Positions 61,935-64,000 of a stretch of DNA of 64,000 nucleotides are shown here, one piece after another. Below the pieces are notes generated by a model, which had not been told where the DNA came from, ran no database searches, and saw only the letters and a list, made by a program, of their open reading frames with translations. A program made the translations under genes and the position numbers. Source of the stretch: Marivirga aurantiaca. GTDB taxonomy: Bacteria > Bacteroidota > Bacteroidia > Cytophagales > Cyclobacteriaceae. The DNA is taken from contig NZ_JAEQBW010000005.1 in NCBI RefSeq assembly GCF_016679925.1, forward strand, positions 186,001 through 250,000. Reading direction: 5' to 3'. The stretch's first letter is position 1. The number at the start of each line of letters is the position of its first letter.

Positions 61935-64000
61935 CTATTGTACCACAGAATAAATTTCGTGCATCCAGATATATCCATCAGGAGCAAAGGCAGCTTTTAC
62001 AGCATCTTTATGATATTTGATATATTTACCTGCCGTGCTGGTATTTACATAGCCGGAACTATAAGCCACCTGATCCCATTTACCAAATGGATCGTTCGCA
62101 TAGTAATAAGTTCCATCGAAACCTACAAAAACAAGAATATGGCCATAACCTGTGGTGTATCCATGAGCAATAACAGGTTTTCCAGCTGCCAATGATTCAT
62201 TCATCTTAGTCAAGCTTCCGAATTCTGTACCCTTAATCCTCACATCCAGACCCATATAGACCGCTTCTTTATTGAATAAATCTTCAAGACCAGCTACCGT
62301 TTGTGCTTTATCTGTACCATAGTAATTAGATAAAATATCGGGCGTTACATTGCCCCCATAATAATTCAATACCATTGCAAGGCTAGTATTCTGGCATGAG
62401 CCAGGGCCATTATAAGAATTAGCTAATTGGTAAAAATAAGGCACATCCTGAATGATGGTGGTATTGGTATTTGGAACAGCTCTGTAAGCATTGTTAAGAG
62501 GAGAAACTGTACCGTTTTTGGTCATCAGTTGGTAAAGCGCTGTTACAGCCTCTGCTCTTGAGCCATTTCGCGATGGCTGAAGTGTAGTTACAGTAGGATA
62601 ATTATGAATCAATCCTGCACCAGCAGCATTTACAACACCTTGTTTTGCCCAATCAGGTATATCTACACCATCTGAAAAATAATTCAACAAATTGGTGTCG
62701 TAGCCACTTATACCATAACCATTAGCTAATGCCAAAAGCATTTGATATTTTAGAATTCTCTCATCAGGACGGAAAGTACCATCTGAATAACCTGCCAAAT
62801 AACCCGCGCGAGCTACTTTTAATATATTATCTTTTGCCCAGTGGGTAGAGATATCATTAAAGTTTCTGTTTTCATATTCTGATTTAATGGCAGGGTTCAA
62901 TGTAGCAGAAATCATTGTGGCAAATTCTGCCCTTGTCATGCTTTGATCAGGACGGAAAGTACCATCTGAATACCCTTTTAAATAACCACCGTTGATCAAT
63001 GCCTGAATTTCTTTTTCAGCCCAGTGTCCGCTTATGTCACTCACAGGGTCTGTTGATCCACCAAATTGCTGTGTCCAATTAACATTTTCTAAAGTATACC
63101 AAATATCCAGTGATGTTCCTCCACCTGGTATTCTCCAGATAGATGACTCAGCACCACTTGCAGCAATTGCTTCATTTAATTGTGATGAAGTAATTTGGTT
63201 ATGTTCAGCACTTAAAATATGGTGAACAGGCTTTGTACAACCTAAATCCTTATATTCCTGTGTTCCGTGTTTGATCCAATAATCAGCTGCGTCCATATAG
63301 GAATTTCCCCAAACTTCAAGATAAGTCTGTGGCATGTGACCATCCACATATTGATCAATGATATCCACTCGCATGCCATGATCTTTAGGATTACCCCAAG
63401 TGGTGCAGTAAAGTTTGAAAGCACTGGTGGCATGTCCGTCATTTTTAGCGTCAGTAATAGCATTTCGGAATTCTTTGAAAATAGAATGTAGCGCTGTTGA
63501 AGTACCATCAAATTCAATTTCAATATCTGTTACGAAACCCTGGTAGCCAGCTCTGGCTGAATAGTAAATAGCATCTGCCTGGGTTACTTCATTGCCCGGG
63601 TAATTATAGGCCCATGCCCAAACTTCCAGCCCATGGCTTTTATAGGTGTTCACAAGTGCCTGGTCATTCATCTCACTCCAATGATTGGTGCCGTCACCCA
63701 CTTTAACGTAAATTCTTTTTACTCCAAGCGCAGCAAGATCACGTCCTAAGGCATCATGGCTTGAATAACCCGTACCTTCAAGGTACCAAAGCCACATTCC
63801 TAATTTATTGCCGCCATCTTTGGCCATTTCATTACCTGCTAAGCCTTTAAGGTTTAATGGTGGTTGACCATGCTCAACCTCAGTACGTCCGTGGTCTTTT
63901 TCCGGAACAGTACGTAATGAATGATTAGTGTCCGGGGTAAGCTGGCCTTCCTCCTGGAACTCTTCATTACATGAGAAGAACATTCCGCTCATGACAAGGC
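61935..64000 (-). CDS. Lipoprotein with barrel-like, three SLH and C39-like peptidase domains (partial at right edge)
   Basis: At least 685 residues; the frame stays open to the window end, and a partial signal ending FFSC (lipid Cys) shows the start is outside. Residue numbers count from the Met at 63992. Seen: an acidic linker, a TIM-barrel-like domain (about 60-290, LGMWLWYLEGTG, VTDIEIEFDG), three SLH repeats (about 318-490; the 27-nt exact DNA repeat at 62763-62789 and 62946-62972 lies in two of them), and a C39-like domain (about 505-650) with Cys533, His618 and Asp634. SLH repeats normally tether to Gram-positive or cyanobacterial walls, so their place in a Bacteroidota lipoprotein is unusual. 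Substrate unknown. Confidence 0.85.
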   Translation of the reverse strand, partial: LVMSGMFFSCNEEFQEEGQLTPDTNHSLRTVPEKDHGRTEVEHGQPPLNLKGLAGNEMAKDGGNKLGMWLWYLEGTGYSSHDALGRDLAALGVKRIYVKVGDGTNHWSEMNDQALVNTYKSHGLEVWAWAYNYPGNEVTQADAIYYSARAGYQGFVTDIEIEFDGTSTALHSIFKEFRNAITDAKNDGHATSAFKLYCTTWGNPKDHGMRVDIIDQYVDGHMPQTYLEVWGNSYMDAADYWIKHGTQEYKDLGCTKPVHHILSAEHNQITSSQLNEAIAASGAESSIWRIPGGGTSLDIWYTLENVNWTQQFGGSTDPVSDISGHWAEKEIQALINGGYLKGYSDGTFRPDQSMTRAEFATMISATLNPAIKSEYENRNFNDISTHWAKDNILKVARAGYLAGYSDGTFRPDERILKYQMLLALANGYGISGYDTNLLNYFSDGVDIPDWAKQGVVNAAGAGLIHNYPTVTTLQPSRNGSRAEAVTALYQLMTKNGTVSPLNNAYRAVPNTNTTIIQDVPYFYQLANSYNGPGSCQNTSLAMVLNYYGGNVTPDILSNYYGTDKAQTVAGLEDLFNKEAVYMGLDVRIKGTEFGSLTKMNESLAAGKPVIAHGYTTGYGHILVFVGFDGTYYYANDPFGKWDQVAYSSGYVNTSTAGKYIKYHKDAVKAAFAPDGYIWMHEIYSVVQ
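62763..62972. repeat. Direct 27-nt repeat inside the SLH region
   Basis: The same 27 nt occur at 62763-62789 and 62946-62972, 183 nt (61 codons) apart. They encode GYSDGTFRPD in the first and second SLH modules, showing a recent duplication or strong codon-level constraint. Confidence 0.85.

Noticed and set aside
1-64000. Search by eye for tRNA, rRNA, CRISPR arrays, insertion sequences, prophage and riboswitches
   Set aside because: No clover-leaf, spaced repeat array, transposase or integrase gene, or recognisable riboswitch pattern was found; a computational scan could still reveal one in the longer gaps.

Overview
The window looks like chromosome from a member of the Bacteroidota, most likely the order Cytophagales (Marivirga/Fulvivirga-like). 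This is inferred from low GC, from promoters of the TAnnTTTG type with almost no Shine-Dalgarno sequences, and from marker genes. The markers are a fused MurF-alanine racemase, GldB, PorZ of the type IX secretion system (T9SS), DUF4856 and imelysin lipoproteins, a DUF2723 glycosyltransferase-like protein and a CcmB-F cytochrome c maturation cluster. Genus is not resolved. No rRNA, tRNA, CRISPR array, insertion sequence or prophage was seen.

Layout. 1-5.7 kb (minus) is a tight operon that looks iron-responsive: DUF4856 lipoprotein, imelysin-like lipoprotein, HTTM membrane protein related to vitamin K-dependent gamma-glutamyl carboxylase, and a FecA-like TonB receptor that runs off the left edge. 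Its promoter carries three TTAGATT-type repeats. 6-8.3 kb holds two orphan exported proteins and an unannotated 53-codon gene. 8.3-13 kb is housekeeping: fumC, a SPOR-like protein and murF-alr. 13.2-20.3 kb has a small orphan pair, a NatAB-like ABC exporter, a GAF/coiled-coil membrane sensor, an ABCB-type exporter and truA. 20.6-34.9 kb has a DUF2723 protein, DUF427, DsbD, an ABCB exporter with an LpxL-like acyltransferase, a LOG-family hydrolase, a lytic transglycosylase, a PorT-like barrel divergent from gldB, and a TerB-like protein convergent on TerC. 35-42 kb has a collagen-like lipoprotein, a 37-residue membrane peptide ORF, another ABC exporter and dTDP-sugar genes rfbA, rfbB, rfbC around a Wzz-like protein. 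41.9-46.5 kb is ccmBCDEF. 46.5-51.2 kb has a DUF2520 protein, UbiA, purN and purH. 51.3-56.9 kb is the rod-shape operon mreB-mreC-mreD-PBP2-rodA. 57-64 kb has an orphan protein divergent from a ferredoxin, tdk, porZ, recO and, at the right edge, a lipoprotein joining a barrel-like domain, three SLH repeats and a C39-like peptidase.

How it fits together. Envelope assembly dominates: peptidoglycan precursors and elongasome (murF-alr, mre operon, lytic transglycosylase), lipid and O-antigen parts (LpxL-like, rfbABC, Wzz-like), T9SS/gliding (PorZ, GldB), and periplasmic thiol and heme handling (DsbD, CcmB-F). The most unusual items are the carboxylase-like HTTM gene inside the iron operon, the SLH-C39 lipoprotein, the CxxxY-type CcmE, the TerB-like/TerC pair, and several small ORFs in gene gaps.
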